DNA of 64,000 bases from Pseudomonas sp. StFLB209 (GTDB lineage: Bacteria; Pseudomonadota; Gammaproteobacteria; Pseudomonadales; Pseudomonadaceae), in assembly GCF_000829415.1 (NCBI RefSeq), contig NZ_AP014637.1:2986001-3050000 (forward strand), given 5' to 3'. Positions within the stretch are counted from its first letter, which is position 1. Each line of letters opens with the position of its first letter. The notes beneath the pieces were generated by a model, which saw only the letters and a list, made by a program, of their open reading frames with translations, did not search any database and had not been told where the DNA came from. A program made the position numbers and the translations under genes. Shown here in pieces: positions 9,584-19,974 of this stretch.

Positions 9584-12500
9584 ATGAATGCCCAAGACGC
9601 ACTGAAACTTGCTCGCCGCTTTATCGAACTGCCTCAGGAAAAACGCCGCCTGTTTCTGGAGGGGCTGCAACAGCAAGGGGTGGACTTTGCCCTGTTCCCG
9701 ATTCCGGCCGAGGTGTTGGTAGACGAGCGTGACGGGCTGTCTTATGCCCAGCAGCGGATGTGGTTCTTGTGGCAGCTCGACCCGCAGAGCGCCGCCTACA
9801 ACCTGCCGATGGCTGTGCGCCTGAACGGCGAGCTGGATAACGCCGCTTTACAGAGTGCCTTCGATGCCTTGGTGGCTCGGCATGAAACCCTGCGCAGCCA
9901 GTTCAGTGAACAGGATGGCGTGGTCCGCCAGCGGATTGTCGAGCCGTTTGCAGTCAGCATTGCCCGCCATGATTTGAGTGCCCTGGATACCGACGCTCGC
10001 GAAGAACAGGTCCGCACCCTCGCCGATGCCGAGGCCCTGGCGCCTTTCGATCTGGCCCACGGCCCACTGCTGCGCGTGCAGTTGCTCAAACTTGCCGATC
10101 AAGAGCATGTGCTGCTGCTGACCCTGCACCACATCGTCGCCGACGGCTGGTCGTATAACGTGCTGATCGACGAATTCATTCGCCTCTACGATGCCGCCAG
10201 CAGCGGCAGTGACGCAGCCCTGCAACCGCTGCCGATTCAGTACCGCGACTACGCCCTGTGGCAGCGCAGCTGGCTGGAGGCCGGTGAGCAGGATCGCCAA
10301 CTGGACTACTGGCGCGCCAAGCTCGGCGATGACCACGCACCACTGGAACTGCCCATCGACCACTCGCGCCCGGTAACGCCGAGCTATCGCGGTGCGCGTC
10401 ACGAGTTTCAGGTTGAACCGGCCCTGGCCGAGCGCCTGCGTGGCCTGGCCCGTGAACAGGGCGTGACCCTGTTCATGGTGTTGCTGGCGGCCTTCAAGGT
10501 ACTGCTGCATCGCTACAGCGGCCAGCAGGCGATCCGCGTTGGCGTGCCGGTGGCCAACCGTAATCGGGCGGAAGTGGAAGGGCTGATTGGTTGCTTTATC
10601 AATACCCAAGTGCTGCATACCGAGATTGATCCGCTGATTGATGTGCGGGAGTTATTGCAGCGGGTCAAGGAGACTGCGCTGGGTGCGCAGGGGCATCAGG
10701 AGTTGCCGTTTGAGCGGTTGGTGGAGGCTTTCGGTCTGGACCGCAGCCTGAGCATCAGCCCGCTGTTCCAGGTGATGTTCAACCACCAGTCGCAGGTGGC
10801 GGATGCCGGAGCGATCAAGGGACAGTCCGGCCTGAGTATTGCGGCGCTGGAGCGGGAAACGCGGATTGCCCAGTTTGATTTGTCGCTGGATACTTACGAG
10901 AAGGGCGGCAAGTTGTTTGCGGCCTTCGGCTATGCCATGGATCTGTTTGACAGTCGTACCGTGGCGCAAATGGCCGGTCACTACAGCAACCTGTTGTTGG
11001 CTTTGGCTACCCAGCCGCAAGCGCGTGTCTGCGAGCTGGTAGTACTGGACGATGAGCAGCGTCGGCAGATCGTTCAAGGTTGGAACGCCACCCAGGTGGA
11101 TTACCCCTTGCATCGCGGTGTCCATCAACTGATCGAAGCCCAAGCCGAGCAAACACCGCAGGCCCCGGCCCTGACGTTTGGCGCGCAGACCCTGAGCTAC
11201 GCCGAGCTCAATGCCCGGGCCAACCGCCTGGCCCACCATCTGATTGCTCAGAGTGTGCAGCCCGACGGGCTGGTCGGCATCGCGGCGGAGCGCTCGCTGG
11301 AGATGGTGGTTGGCCTTTTGGCGATTCTCAAGGCCGGTGGCGCTTACGTGCCGCTGGACCCGGAGTACCCGACCGAGCGCTTGGCCTACATGCTGGAGGA
11401 CAGCGGTATCGGCCTGCTGTTGAGCCAGTCGCATCTGCAATTGCCGCTGAGTGAAGGCGTGCAGCGTATTGATCTGGACCAACAAGGTGACATGCTGGCC
11501 GGTTTGCCCGACACCAATCCGCAGGTGTTGCTCACCGGTGAGCATTTGGCCTACGTGATCTACACCTCTGGCTCGACCGGCAAGCCCAAGGGGGCCGGTA
11601 ACCGCCACTCTGCACTCACCAACCGTTTGTGCTGGATGCAGCAGGCCTATGGGCTGGAGGCCAGCGACAGCGTGATGCAGAAGACCCCGTTCAGCTTTGA
11701 CGTATCGGTGTGGGAATTCTTCTGGCCGCTGATGACCGGCGCCCGTCTGGTGGTTGCGCAACCCGGCGCGCATCGTGATCCGGCGCAATTGGTCGAGCTG
11801 ATCAATCGTGAAAACATCAGCACGCTGCACTTCGTACCCTCGATGCTGCAGGCTTTCCTGCAGGACGCCAATGTCGGCTCCTGCCATAGCTTGAAACGCA
11901 TCGTATGCAGCGGCGAGGCGCTGCCGGTGGATGCCCAACTGCAGGTATTCAGCATGCTGCCACAAGCAGGCCTGTACAACCTCTACGGCCCGACTGAAGC
12001 GGCCATCGACGTGACTCACTGGACCTGTGTGGACGAAGGCTGCGATGCAGTACCTATCGGTCTGCCGATTTCCAACCTTGGCTGTCACGTGCTGGACGCC
12101 AACCTGGAGCCGGTACCGGTCGGTGTGCTGGGCGAGCTGTATCTGTTTGGCGAAGGCCTGGCGCGGGGTTACCACCAGCGACCCGCACTGACCGGCGAGC
12201 GCTTCGTGGCCAGTCCTTTCGCTGATGGGGCGCGGATGTATCGCACCGGCGACCTGGCCCGCTACCGTAACGACGGTGTGATCGAATACGCCGGCCGAAT
12301 CGACCACCAGGTCAAATTGCGCGGCCTGCGTATCGAGTTGGGCGAAATCGAAGCGCGCTTGCTGGAGCATGAGTCGGTGCGTGAAACCGCTGTGCTGGCG
12401 GTGGATGGCAAGCATCTGGTGGGCTACGTGGTGCTGGCGCAGCAGAACGATGACTGGCGTGAGGCGCTGGCCGCGTATCTGGCCCAAAGCCTGCCGGATT

Positions 12501-15500
12501 ACATGGTGCCGGCACAGTGGATCGACCTTGCGCAGATGCCGCTGAGTCCCAACGGAAAACTGGACCGCAAAGCCCTGCCACGACCCGACGCAGGCACCGC
12601 GCAAACCGAATATGCCGCCCCGCAAAACGGACTGGAACAGCGCATTGCCGAGATCTGGCAAGACGTGCTCAAGCGCGAGCAGATCGGCCGCAACGACAAC
12701 TTCTTCGAGCTGGGCGGCGACTCCATCGTCTCCATTCAGGTCGTCAGCCGCGCACGCCAGGCCGGCATCCAGTTCAGCCCCAAGGACCTGTTCCTGCACC
12801 AGACCGTGCGCAGCCTGGCTGCTGTGGCTGAAACCGGCACCGAAGTCCTGCTGATCGATCAGGGGCCGGCTATTGGTGACGTACAGCTCACACCGGTACA
12901 ACACTGGTTCTTCGAGCTGCCGATGTCCGAGCGGCAACACTGGAACCAGTCGCTGCTGCTGGACGCCCAGCAACCCATCGTTGCAGAACGGCTGGAACAG
13001 GCTCTGCAAGCGGTGGTGCAGCGGCATGATGCACTGCGCCTGCGTTACGCATCCGAAGGAGGTAGCTGGCGCCAGTGGTATGCCGATGTTGGCACCGAGC
13101 AGAACCTGCTTTGGCAGGGGCCTGATAGTGAGGCTTTCCATGATGAGGTGCAGCGCAGCCTGAACCTGGCCGAAGGCCCCTTGCTTCGCGCCGCGCTAAT
13201 GGACCGCCCTGAGGGTGGTCAGCGCCTGTTGTTGGCCATCCATCACCTGGTGGTGGACGGCGTGTCCTGGCGGATCCTGCTTGAAGACCTGCAGATCGCC
13301 TATCAGGGTTTGGCGCTGCCAGCCAAGACCAGCTCATACCAAAGCTGGGCGGCACGTCTTGAAGCGTTGGTAAACACCGAGCAGCGTCAGCAAGAACTCG
13401 ATGGCTGGCTGGCCCGACTGCAAGGTCCGATACACGAGTTGCCGCGTGATAATCCAGACGGCGGCCTGCTGAACAAGCATGGCGCAACCCTGGATATCCG
13501 CTTGGATGCCGAACGCACTGAGCGCTTGCTCAAGCAGGCGCCCGCCGCATACCGCACCCAAGTGAACGATCTGTTACTCACAGCTCTGGCGCGCGTGCTG
13601 TGCCGCTGGAGCGGCAACGAGTCGGTGCTGGTGCAGATGGAAGGGCACGGTCGTGAAGACCTGTTCGACGACATCGACCTGACCCGCACCGTGGGTTGGT
13701 TCACCAGCCTGTATCCGGTGAAACTGACCCCCGCTGCTGAGCTTTCAGCCTCTTTAAAAGCAGTGAAAGAACAACTGCGCGATGTACCTGAAAAGGGCCT
13801 GGGTTACGGCCTGCTGCGTTATCTGGGTAGCCCGCAAACCCGCCAGGCCCTGGCAGCGCTGCCGCAACCCCGTGTCACCTTCAACTACCTGGGGCAGTTC
13901 GATAGCCAGTTCGATGAAAAAGCCTTGTTCACCCCAGCCGGCAAAGGCGGCGGCCAGGCCCAGGCGGACGATGCGCCATTGGCCAACTGGCTCAGCGTTG
14001 AAGGCCAGGTGTACGGTGGTGAACTGTCACTGCGCTGGGGCTATAGCGCAGAAATGTACCGGGCAGAAACCATCCAGCGACTGGCCGATGAACTGGTTGC
14101 TGAGCTGCATGCAGTGATTGAGCATTGCACGGATACACAGACCTTTGCGATCACGCCGTCTGACTTCCCGCTGGCGAAATTGACCCAGGCGCAACTGGAT
14201 GATCTGCCGGTTGCTGCTCGGGATATCGAGGATATCTACCCGCTGTCACCGATGCAGCAGGGCATGTTGTTCCATACCCTTTATGAACAGGAGGGGGGGG
14301 ACTATATCAATCAGATGCGGGTGGATGTGCGGGGGCTTGATGTTGAGCGTTTTCGTCTGGCATGGCAGCAGACCCTGGCCGCTCACGAAATCCTACGCAG
14401 TGGGTTTGTCTGGCAGACCGATGCCCAGAATCCGCATCAGATAGTCACCCGCCAGGTACAACTGCCGTGGCAGGAGTACGACTTGTGCGGGCAGGACAAC
14501 CTGCAGCAGTCGCTGACGAGCCTTGCCAAACGTGAGCTGGATGCAGGCTTCGTGCTCGACAGAGCGCCTTTGCTTAAAGTCTGCCTGGTGCGTACCGAAG
14601 CTCAGAAGCATCACCTGATCCTGACGTTTCACCATCTGCTGCTCGATGGCTGGAGCAGCTCGCGGCTGATCGATGAAGTGCTCCAGCGCTATGCTGGCCA
14701 GCCAATCCCGGCGCCAGCCGGACGCTACCGTCACTACATCGAATGGCTGCAGCAGCAGAGCTCGCTGCACAGCAAGGCGTTCTGGCAACCGCGGCTGGAG
14801 CAACTGCAAGGACCGACCCGGCTGGTCCAGAGTCTGGCGCCCGTTGCCGATACTGTCGCGCAGGCTGGCGCTGGTCAGAGCGTTCATTTGCGTGTGGACC
14901 AAACGCGCACCGAGCGCCTTGCCAGTTTTGCCCGGCAGCGACGGGTGACTGTCAATACCCTGGTGCAGTCGGCATGGCTGCTGCTGTTGCAGCGCTATAC
15001 CGGGCAGGACTGTGTAGCTGTTGGGGCAACCGTGGCTAACCGCCCCGCGCATCTGGCCGGAATTGAAGAGCAGATCGGGCTGTTCATCAATACCCTCCCG
15101 GTGATTGCCAGTCCTGCGCCAGACATGACCGTGGACCAATGGTTGGCGCATGTCCAGGCGCTGAATCTTGAGTTGCGCGAGCATGAGCACGTTCCGCTGT
15201 TCACCCTACAGGGCTGGTTCGGGCACGCGAACGAGGCGATGTTCGACACCTTGCTGGTTTTTGAGAATTACCCGTTGTCGGCCGCCATCGACCAGTCTCA
15301 GAAGGCCGGGCTGTGTTTTGGTGAAGTGCTCAACCAGGAGCGCACCAACTATCCGCTGACCCTTGTGGTAACACTGGCTCAGTGCCTGAGCATCGACTTT
15401 GATTATCATCCGGGCGTGTTGAGTCATGGCGCCGTGCAAGCCTTGGCGGCGCAGCTCGACTCGCTGCTCACGCAACTTGGCGAAGACGGCGGCAAAGCCC

Positions 15501-18500
15501 TGGGCACCCTTGAACTGGTAGCGACAGCACCGCTCGATCCGCTGTTGCAGGTGTCCGGATTGCCGAGTACTGCGCCCGTGGCATGGCTGCATCAGTTGAT
15601 TGAGCGACAAGCGTTGCTGGCACCTGATGCCACCGCGTTGGTCGTCGGCCAGCAGCAACTGACCTATGCGCAGCTCAATAGCCAGGCCAACCATCTGGCG
15701 AAGCTGCTGATCGAGCAGGGCGCCGGGCCGCACAGGCTGGTCGGTATCGCCTTGCCTCGCAGTGCGTCGTTGATCGTGGGGTTGTTCGCGATTCTCAAGA
15801 CCGGCGCAGGTTATGTGCCCTTGGACCTTGAGTACCCGGCCCAGCGTCTGGCCTACATGCTTGAAGACAGCGGGGTTGATCTGATCCTGGGGGATGAGCA
15901 GGCCAGCAGTTTGTTCAGCGGCGCCGACCTGCGTGTGTTGCGTGTCGACCAGCTGGCGCTGCCTTCGCAGGGCGGCTGTAATCCCGATGTAGCGCTCAGT
16001 GAAAGCCACCTGTTCTGCTTGTTGTATACCTCAGGCTCGACCGGGCAGCCCAAGGGCGTGCTGTTGGAGCATGGTGCATTGTTGCGTCATCTGTTGACGG
16101 TTCAGCAGTTCTACCGCGTCGAGCGCGATGATCGGGTGCTGCATTTCGCCTCGTTGAACTTTGACTGGGGCACCGAACAGTGGCTGTTGCCGTTGATAAG
16201 TGGTGCCTGTTGTATCTTGCGCGGTGAAGGGTTGTGGAGCGCCGAGCAGGCCCTGGACGTTATCGAGCAGCAAAAGCCCAGCATCGTCTACTTTCCGACG
16301 CAGTACGCCTGCCAGTTGGCGGCCTTTGCCAGCAGCACCGGGCGCAGGGCCGCTGTGCGCTCGTTCAATGTTGCCGGCGAGGGGTTGGCGCGGGAGGGCT
16401 TTGAGCAGATTCAGTCTGCCTTGCAGCCCGATACCATCGTGAACGGCTACGGTCCGACCGAAACCGTCATTACCCCATTCTTGTGGCGGGCCAATGGCGC
16501 TACCCGCATTACCTCAGCCTATGCGCCGATCGGCACACCGATTGCGGGCCGCAGTGCGTTCATTCTGGCTCACGGGTTGGCGGTGCAGCCTGTTGGGGTC
16601 ACGGGCGAGCTGTATATCGGCGGTCAGTCGCTGGCCTGCGCTTATCATCGGCGAGCGGCGCTCACCGCTGAGCGTTTTGTGCCTGATCCGTTTTCTCAGC
16701 AGCCAGGGGCGCGGCTTTATCGCAGCGGCGACTTGGTCCGGCAGACCGAGAGCGGTCAGATGGAATACATCGGCCGGGTTGACCATCAGGTAAAGATTCG
16801 TGGTTTTCGTGTCGAAACCGGCGAGATAGAAGCCTGCCTGTTGGGCTTTGCGCAGGTAGCCAGCGCTGTGGTCATCGCCGTGCCTGGGCCGCACGGTCAG
16901 CAATTGGCGGCTTACATCGTGCCGCATGCAGCAGCGGATGCTCAGCAGGCCGTCGACCATCCGCAGCTTTGTGCAACGCTGCGCGAAGCACTGTCCAAGA
17001 CGCTGCCTGCCTATATGCAACCAACCTTCTGGCAAGTGCTGGAGTCTCTGCCGTTGAGCCCCAATGGCAAGCTCAACCGCCAGGCGCTACCGACCCCCGA
17101 TGTGAGCCTGTTGCAGCGTGAATACGTCGCGGCACAGACCGACCTACAGCGCACCCTCGCGCAGTTGTGGTGCGAGATTCTCGGCGTACAGCGCGTCGGT
17201 CTGCATGACAACTTCTTCGAACTGGGCGGTCATTCGCTGCTGGCGACTCAGGTGATCAGCCGGGTACGTCACCAGTTGGGCATCGAGGTGCCGCTGCGTG
17301 CGCTGTTCCGGGCAGAGGATCTGCTGACATTTGCCGACGTTGTGCAGGCTGCTTCACAGGCCGCTTCTCAGTCCGGCGTCAGCCGTGTGATGCCTGCGAT
17401 GCAGCGGGTCGATGCGGCGCAGCCTCACCCATTGTCCTTTGCGCAGCAGCGCCTGTGGTTTCTCTGGCAGATGCATCCGGACAGTTCGATGTTCAACATC
17501 TCTCGCGTGCTGCAACTCGATGGCGCGCTGAACGTCGATGCCGTGCGGGGGGCCTTCGAAGTACTGCTTGAGCGTCATGCGGTGCTACGTACAACTTACT
17601 CGATGGTCGATGGCCAGAGCCTGCAACAGGTGCATCCGGCAGTTGCACTGCCCATGGTCTACCAGGATCTGCGCGATTTGCCGGCGCAGCAGCGCGAGCT
17701 GTTGGTCAGTCAGGCGCAGGCCGAAAATGCCCACGCGCCCTTTGATCTGATCAACGGTCCGGTATTGCGCATCGCGCTGGTGCAGACGGCGGACGAACAG
17801 TCGCTATTGCTGGTAACCCTGCATCACATCGTTGCTGATTACTGGTCGTTCACGATCCTGATGCGTGAGTTCGTCGAATGCTATGACGCGGCGCTCAGCC
17901 AACGAGCTGCGCAATTGCCGCCCCAGGCGTTCAGCTATCTGGACTTTGCCGTGTGGCAGCGTCAATGGCTGGAGGCCGGTGAAAGCCGGCGGCAACTCGA
18001 CTACTGGAGCCAGGTGCTGGGCGGCGACCCGACGGTCACCCGGCTTCCAGGCTCGGCATCGCCGGATATTGCGGCCGGTACGTGTGACGTTCAAGTGTTC
18101 GAGCTGTCGGCCTCGCTGTCCCGGGCGCTGCGCGAGTTCGGCAGGTCTCGTGGGTTGACGCTGTACATGGTGTTGCTGGCCAGCTTTGCGATGGTCGTGG
18201 CGCAACGGTGTGGCACGGGCAGGGTGCGCTTGGGCACGGATGTCGCCAACCGTAATCACGCTGCCGTTGAAGAAGTGGTCGGCTTCTTCGTCAATCAGTT
18301 GGTACTGCATCTTGAGCTCGATGAGCACGTCAGTGTCGAGCAATGGTTGCAAGCGTGCAGCGATGCGGTGGTTGGAGCCTCCGACCATCAAGATCTGCCG
18401 TTCGATCGGTTGGTGGAGGCTTTGCGTCTGCCTCGTCAGGGCGGGCGCTCACCACTGTTCGCCATCAAGTTCATTTACCAGGAAAGCACTGCGCCGGCGC

Positions 18501-18841
18501 CGCAACCCCAAGCAATACGCCTGAGCCACCGCGAGCCGGGCCAGGCGGTCACGGAAATGGATCTGATCGTGGAGTTTGTCAACAGCGAGCAGGGTATTAC
18601 CGCGGCGCTCAAGTACGACGTCAGCCTGTACTCCAAGGCGGATATGCAAGATCTGTATGGCGGATTGCAGCAAGGGCTTGAGTTGATGATAGCCGAGCCG
18701 CAAGCACCGATGTCGCGGCTGCTGGAGCAAATCGCCGAGCGTCAGGCTGCAGTGCAGCAGGCACGTGCCACGGAGCGCCACGAGCAGCTCAAGTCGCAGC
18801 ATCCGATCCGCCGCCGCAGCCGAGGCGTCGAGCTGCAGTAG
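9584..18841 (+). CDS. pvdI: Pyoverdine side-chain NRPS (C-A-T-E-C-A-T-C), D-Ser and basic residue
   Basis: 3085 residues from the ATG at 9584, which has AAGGA 8 nt upstream; the frame is open further 5' but without a better start. Domains: C (HHIVADG near 183), A1 (510-1005), T (Ser1047), E (HHLVVDG near 1220), C (HHLLLDG near 1683), A2 (2000-2500), T (Ser2551), and a C-terminal C domain (LSFAQQRLWFLW near 2616, HHIVADY near 2747). A1 reads DVWHVSLIDK, one change from the serine code, so D-Ser after epimerisation. A2 reads DWEYNAGITK; E239 and the G-I-T-K end resemble basic-residue pockets, but I cannot name the substrate (Orn, Lys or acetyl-hydroxyOrn). The terminal C domain has no acceptor in this protein and must work with the A-T module of the NRPS at 19971. 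The tail is Arg-rich (RRRSR), possibly a docking segment. Confidence 0.9.
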   Translation: MNAQDALKLARRFIELPQEKRRLFLEGLQQQGVDFALFPIPAEVLVDERDGLSYAQQRMWFLWQLDPQSAAYNLPMAVRLNGELDNAALQSAFDALVARHETLRSQFSEQDGVVRQRIVEPFAVSIARHDLSALDTDAREEQVRTLADAEALAPFDLAHGPLLRVQLLKLADQEHVLLLTLHHIVADGWSYNVLIDEFIRLYDAASSGSDAALQPLPIQYRDYALWQRSWLEAGEQDRQLDYWRAKLGDDHAPLELPIDHSRPVTPSYRGARHEFQVEPALAERLRGLAREQGVTLFMVLLAAFKVLLHRYSGQQAIRVGVPVANRNRAEVEGLIGCFINTQVLHTEIDPLIDVRELLQRVKETALGAQGHQELPFERLVEAFGLDRSLSISPLFQVMFNHQSQVADAGAIKGQSGLSIAALERETRIAQFDLSLDTYEKGGKLFAAFGYAMDLFDSRTVAQMAGHYSNLLLALATQPQARVCELVVLDDEQRRQIVQGWNATQVDYPLHRGVHQLIEAQAEQTPQAPALTFGAQTLSYAELNARANRLAHHLIAQSVQPDGLVGIAAERSLEMVVGLLAILKAGGAYVPLDPEYPTERLAYMLEDSGIGLLLSQSHLQLPLSEGVQRIDLDQQGDMLAGLPDTNPQVLLTGEHLAYVIYTSGSTGKPKGAGNRHSALTNRLCWMQQAYGLEASDSVMQKTPFSFDVSVWEFFWPLMTGARLVVAQPGAHRDPAQLVELINRENISTLHFVPSMLQAFLQDANVGSCHSLKRIVCSGEALPVDAQLQVFSMLPQAGLYNLYGPTEAAIDVTHWTCVDEGCDAVPIGLPISNLGCHVLDANLEPVPVGVLGELYLFGEGLARGYHQRPALTGERFVASPFADGARMYRTGDLARYRNDGVIEYAGRIDHQVKLRGLRIELGEIEARLLEHESVRETAVLAVDGKHLVGYVVLAQQNDDWREALAAYLAQSLPDYMVPAQWIDLAQMPLSPNGKLDRKALPRPDAGTAQTEYAAPQNGLEQRIAEIWQDVLKREQIGRNDNFFELGGDSIVSIQVVSRARQAGIQFSPKDLFLHQTVRSLAAVAETGTEVLLIDQGPAIGDVQLTPVQHWFFELPMSERQHWNQSLLLDAQQPIVAERLEQALQAVVQRHDALRLRYASEGGSWRQWYADVGTEQNLLWQGPDSEAFHDEVQRSLNLAEGPLLRAALMDRPEGGQRLLLAIHHLVVDGVSWRILLEDLQIAYQGLALPAKTSSYQSWAARLEALVNTEQRQQELDGWLARLQGPIHELPRDNPDGGLLNKHGATLDIRLDAERTERLLKQAPAAYRTQVNDLLLTALARVLCRWSGNESVLVQMEGHGREDLFDDIDLTRTVGWFTSLYPVKLTPAAELSASLKAVKEQLRDVPEKGLGYGLLRYLGSPQTRQALAALPQPRVTFNYLGQFDSQFDEKALFTPAGKGGGQAQADDAPLANWLSVEGQVYGGELSLRWGYSAEMYRAETIQRLADELVAELHAVIEHCTDTQTFAITPSDFPLAKLTQAQLDDLPVAARDIEDIYPLSPMQQGMLFHTLYEQEGGDYINQMRVDVRGLDVERFRLAWQQTLAAHEILRSGFVWQTDAQNPHQIVTRQVQLPWQEYDLCGQDNLQQSLTSLAKRELDAGFVLDRAPLLKVCLVRTEAQKHHLILTFHHLLLDGWSSSRLIDEVLQRYAGQPIPAPAGRYRHYIEWLQQQSSLHSKAFWQPRLEQLQGPTRLVQSLAPVADTVAQAGAGQSVHLRVDQTRTERLASFARQRRVTVNTLVQSAWLLLLQRYTGQDCVAVGATVANRPAHLAGIEEQIGLFINTLPVIASPAPDMTVDQWLAHVQALNLELREHEHVPLFTLQGWFGHANEAMFDTLLVFENYPLSAAIDQSQKAGLCFGEVLNQERTNYPLTLVVTLAQCLSIDFDYHPGVLSHGAVQALAAQLDSLLTQLGEDGGKALGTLELVATAPLDPLLQVSGLPSTAPVAWLHQLIERQALLAPDATALVVGQQQLTYAQLNSQANHLAKLLIEQGAGPHRLVGIALPRSASLIVGLFAILKTGAGYVPLDLEYPAQRLAYMLEDSGVDLILGDEQASSLFSGADLRVLRVDQLALPSQGGCNPDVALSESHLFCLLYTSGSTGQPKGVLLEHGALLRHLLTVQQFYRVERDDRVLHFASLNFDWGTEQWLLPLISGACCILRGEGLWSAEQALDVIEQQKPSIVYFPTQYACQLAAFASSTGRRAAVRSFNVAGEGLAREGFEQIQSALQPDTIVNGYGPTETVITPFLWRANGATRITSAYAPIGTPIAGRSAFILAHGLAVQPVGVTGELYIGGQSLACAYHRRAALTAERFVPDPFSQQPGARLYRSGDLVRQTESGQMEYIGRVDHQVKIRGFRVETGEIEACLLGFAQVASAVVIAVPGPHGQQLAAYIVPHAAADAQQAVDHPQLCATLREALSKTLPAYMQPTFWQVLESLPLSPNGKLNRQALPTPDVSLLQREYVAAQTDLQRTLAQLWCEILGVQRVGLHDNFFELGGHSLLATQVISRVRHQLGIEVPLRALFRAEDLLTFADVVQAASQAASQSGVSRVMPAMQRVDAAQPHPLSFAQQRLWFLWQMHPDSSMFNISRVLQLDGALNVDAVRGAFEVLLERHAVLRTTYSMVDGQSLQQVHPAVALPMVYQDLRDLPAQQRELLVSQAQAENAHAPFDLINGPVLRIALVQTADEQSLLLVTLHHIVADYWSFTILMREFVECYDAALSQRAAQLPPQAFSYLDFAVWQRQWLEAGESRRQLDYWSQVLGGDPTVTRLPGSASPDIAAGTCDVQVFELSASLSRALREFGRSRGLTLYMVLLASFAMVVAQRCGTGRVRLGTDVANRNHAAVEEVVGFFVNQLVLHLELDEHVSVEQWLQACSDAVVGASDHQDLPFDRLVEALRLPRQGGRSPLFAIKFIYQESTAPAPQPQAIRLSHREPGQAVTEMDLIVEFVNSEQGITAALKYDVSLYSKADMQDLYGGLQQGLELMIAEPQAPMSRLLEQIAERQAAVQQARATERHEQLKSQHPIRRRSRGVELQ

Positions 18842-18897
18842 CCAATGTCATTGCGCTGGCAGCGTTCGCCAGCCGTTTCACCGAATGGGAGATGGAA

Positions 18898-19974
18898 ATG
18901 TCCAAGTTTGAGTTGCAAGCGATGCCGGCCTTGGCCAAGGGGCGACGCAAGAGCCTGAACATGAATCAGGGGGGGCTGGTGGATTTTTCGCCGATGCTCG
19001 AAGGCTCCAGTCTGCCGCTGCTATGCAAGCCCAATGTACCGGGTGTCAGCCTTGCTCAGTGGGCTAGCGAGAACCGGCAACTGATCGAGCAAAAGCTCGA
19101 CCAGCACGCGACCATTCTTTTCCGTGGATTTGCGGTTCAGGACATCGGTGAGTTCAACCAATGCGTGGATGCGATCTCTGGCGGCGCGCTGGAGTATCTG
19201 TTCCGGGCTTCGCCGCGGACCCAGATCAATCGCTCGCTGAATGTCTACAGCTCCACCGACTACCCATCGGCGGAAAAGATTTTCCCCCATAACGAGCACT
19301 CCTATTCGCCAGTGTTTCCGCTGCACCTGTATTTCTATTGTGACGTGCCATCGCTAACGGGCGGTGAGACGCCCTTTGGCGATACCCGGCTGATCCTGCC
19401 ACGCATTGAACCGGAGGTGCGTGAAGCCTTCGTGCGCAAGGGCGGGGTGTTGTACGTGCGCAACTATGGTGACGGCATGGGGCTGCCCTGGCAGACCGTG
19501 TTCCAGACCGAGGATCGCGGCGAGGTCGAGGCGTACTGCGCGAAAATCGGCATTATTGCGCAATGGAAAGACGGTAACCGTCTGCGCACGCGGCAGAAAG
19601 GCCCCGCGATGGTTCGTCATCCGCGTACTGGCGAGGTGGTGTGGTTCAACCATGCCACCTTCTTCAATGCCCTGACGTTGCCCGAGAGTATCCGCGACAG
19701 TCTGCGCGCCGAGTTTGCCGACGAAGATCTGCCCCAGAACACCTTCTACGCCGACGGTAGCCCCATCCCCGAAGACCATATTCGTCATCTGCAGCAAATC
19801 TACCGGGACATCATGGTCGAGTTCACCTGGCAGAGCGGGGACGTGGTGATTCTGGACAACATCCTGACCATCCATGCGCGCAACGGGTACAGCGGGCCGC
19901 GCAAGATTCTGACGGCGATGGCCATCCCCCTTAAAAGCAGTGAAGTCGCACTTGGCCAAGGAGTTTCGGCATGA
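18898..19974 (+). CDS. SyrP/TauD-like Fe(II)/2-oxoglutarate amino-acid beta-hydroxylase
   Basis: About 358 residues. An ATG at 18892 abuts the GGGAG at 18887-18891, so the ATG at 18898, 6 nt from that site, is the likely start. The TauD/SyrP fold shows the iron-binding H-x-E in FPHNEHSYSP (His131, Glu133), the distal His326 in LTIHARNGYSGPR, and an Arg in GPRK just after it to hold 2-oxoglutarate. Relatives hydroxylate the beta carbon of Asp or His while it is bound to a carrier protein. The next gene overlaps it by 4 nt and encodes a degenerate C ('interface') domain plus a probable His adenylation domain. The inferred reaction is therefore His to beta-hydroxy-His, an iron ligand. Asp is the main alternative. 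Confidence 0.88.
   Translation: MSKFELQAMPALAKGRRKSLNMNQGGLVDFSPMLEGSSLPLLCKPNVPGVSLAQWASENRQLIEQKLDQHATILFRGFAVQDIGEFNQCVDAISGGALEYLFRASPRTQINRSLNVYSSTDYPSAEKIFPHNEHSYSPVFPLHLYFYCDVPSLTGGETPFGDTRLILPRIEPEVREAFVRKGGVLYVRNYGDGMGLPWQTVFQTEDRGEVEAYCAKIGIIAQWKDGNRLRTRQKGPAMVRHPRTGEVVWFNHATFFNALTLPESIRDSLRAEFADEDLPQNTFYADGSPIPEDHIRHLQQIYRDIMVEFTWQSGDVVILDNILTIHARNGYSGPRKILTAMAIPLKSSEVALGQGVSA

Noticed and set aside
10652..13141. 829-codon minus-strand frame opposite the D-Ser NRPS
   Set aside because: Same antisense-shadow pattern, with no ribosome site and no recognisable fold.
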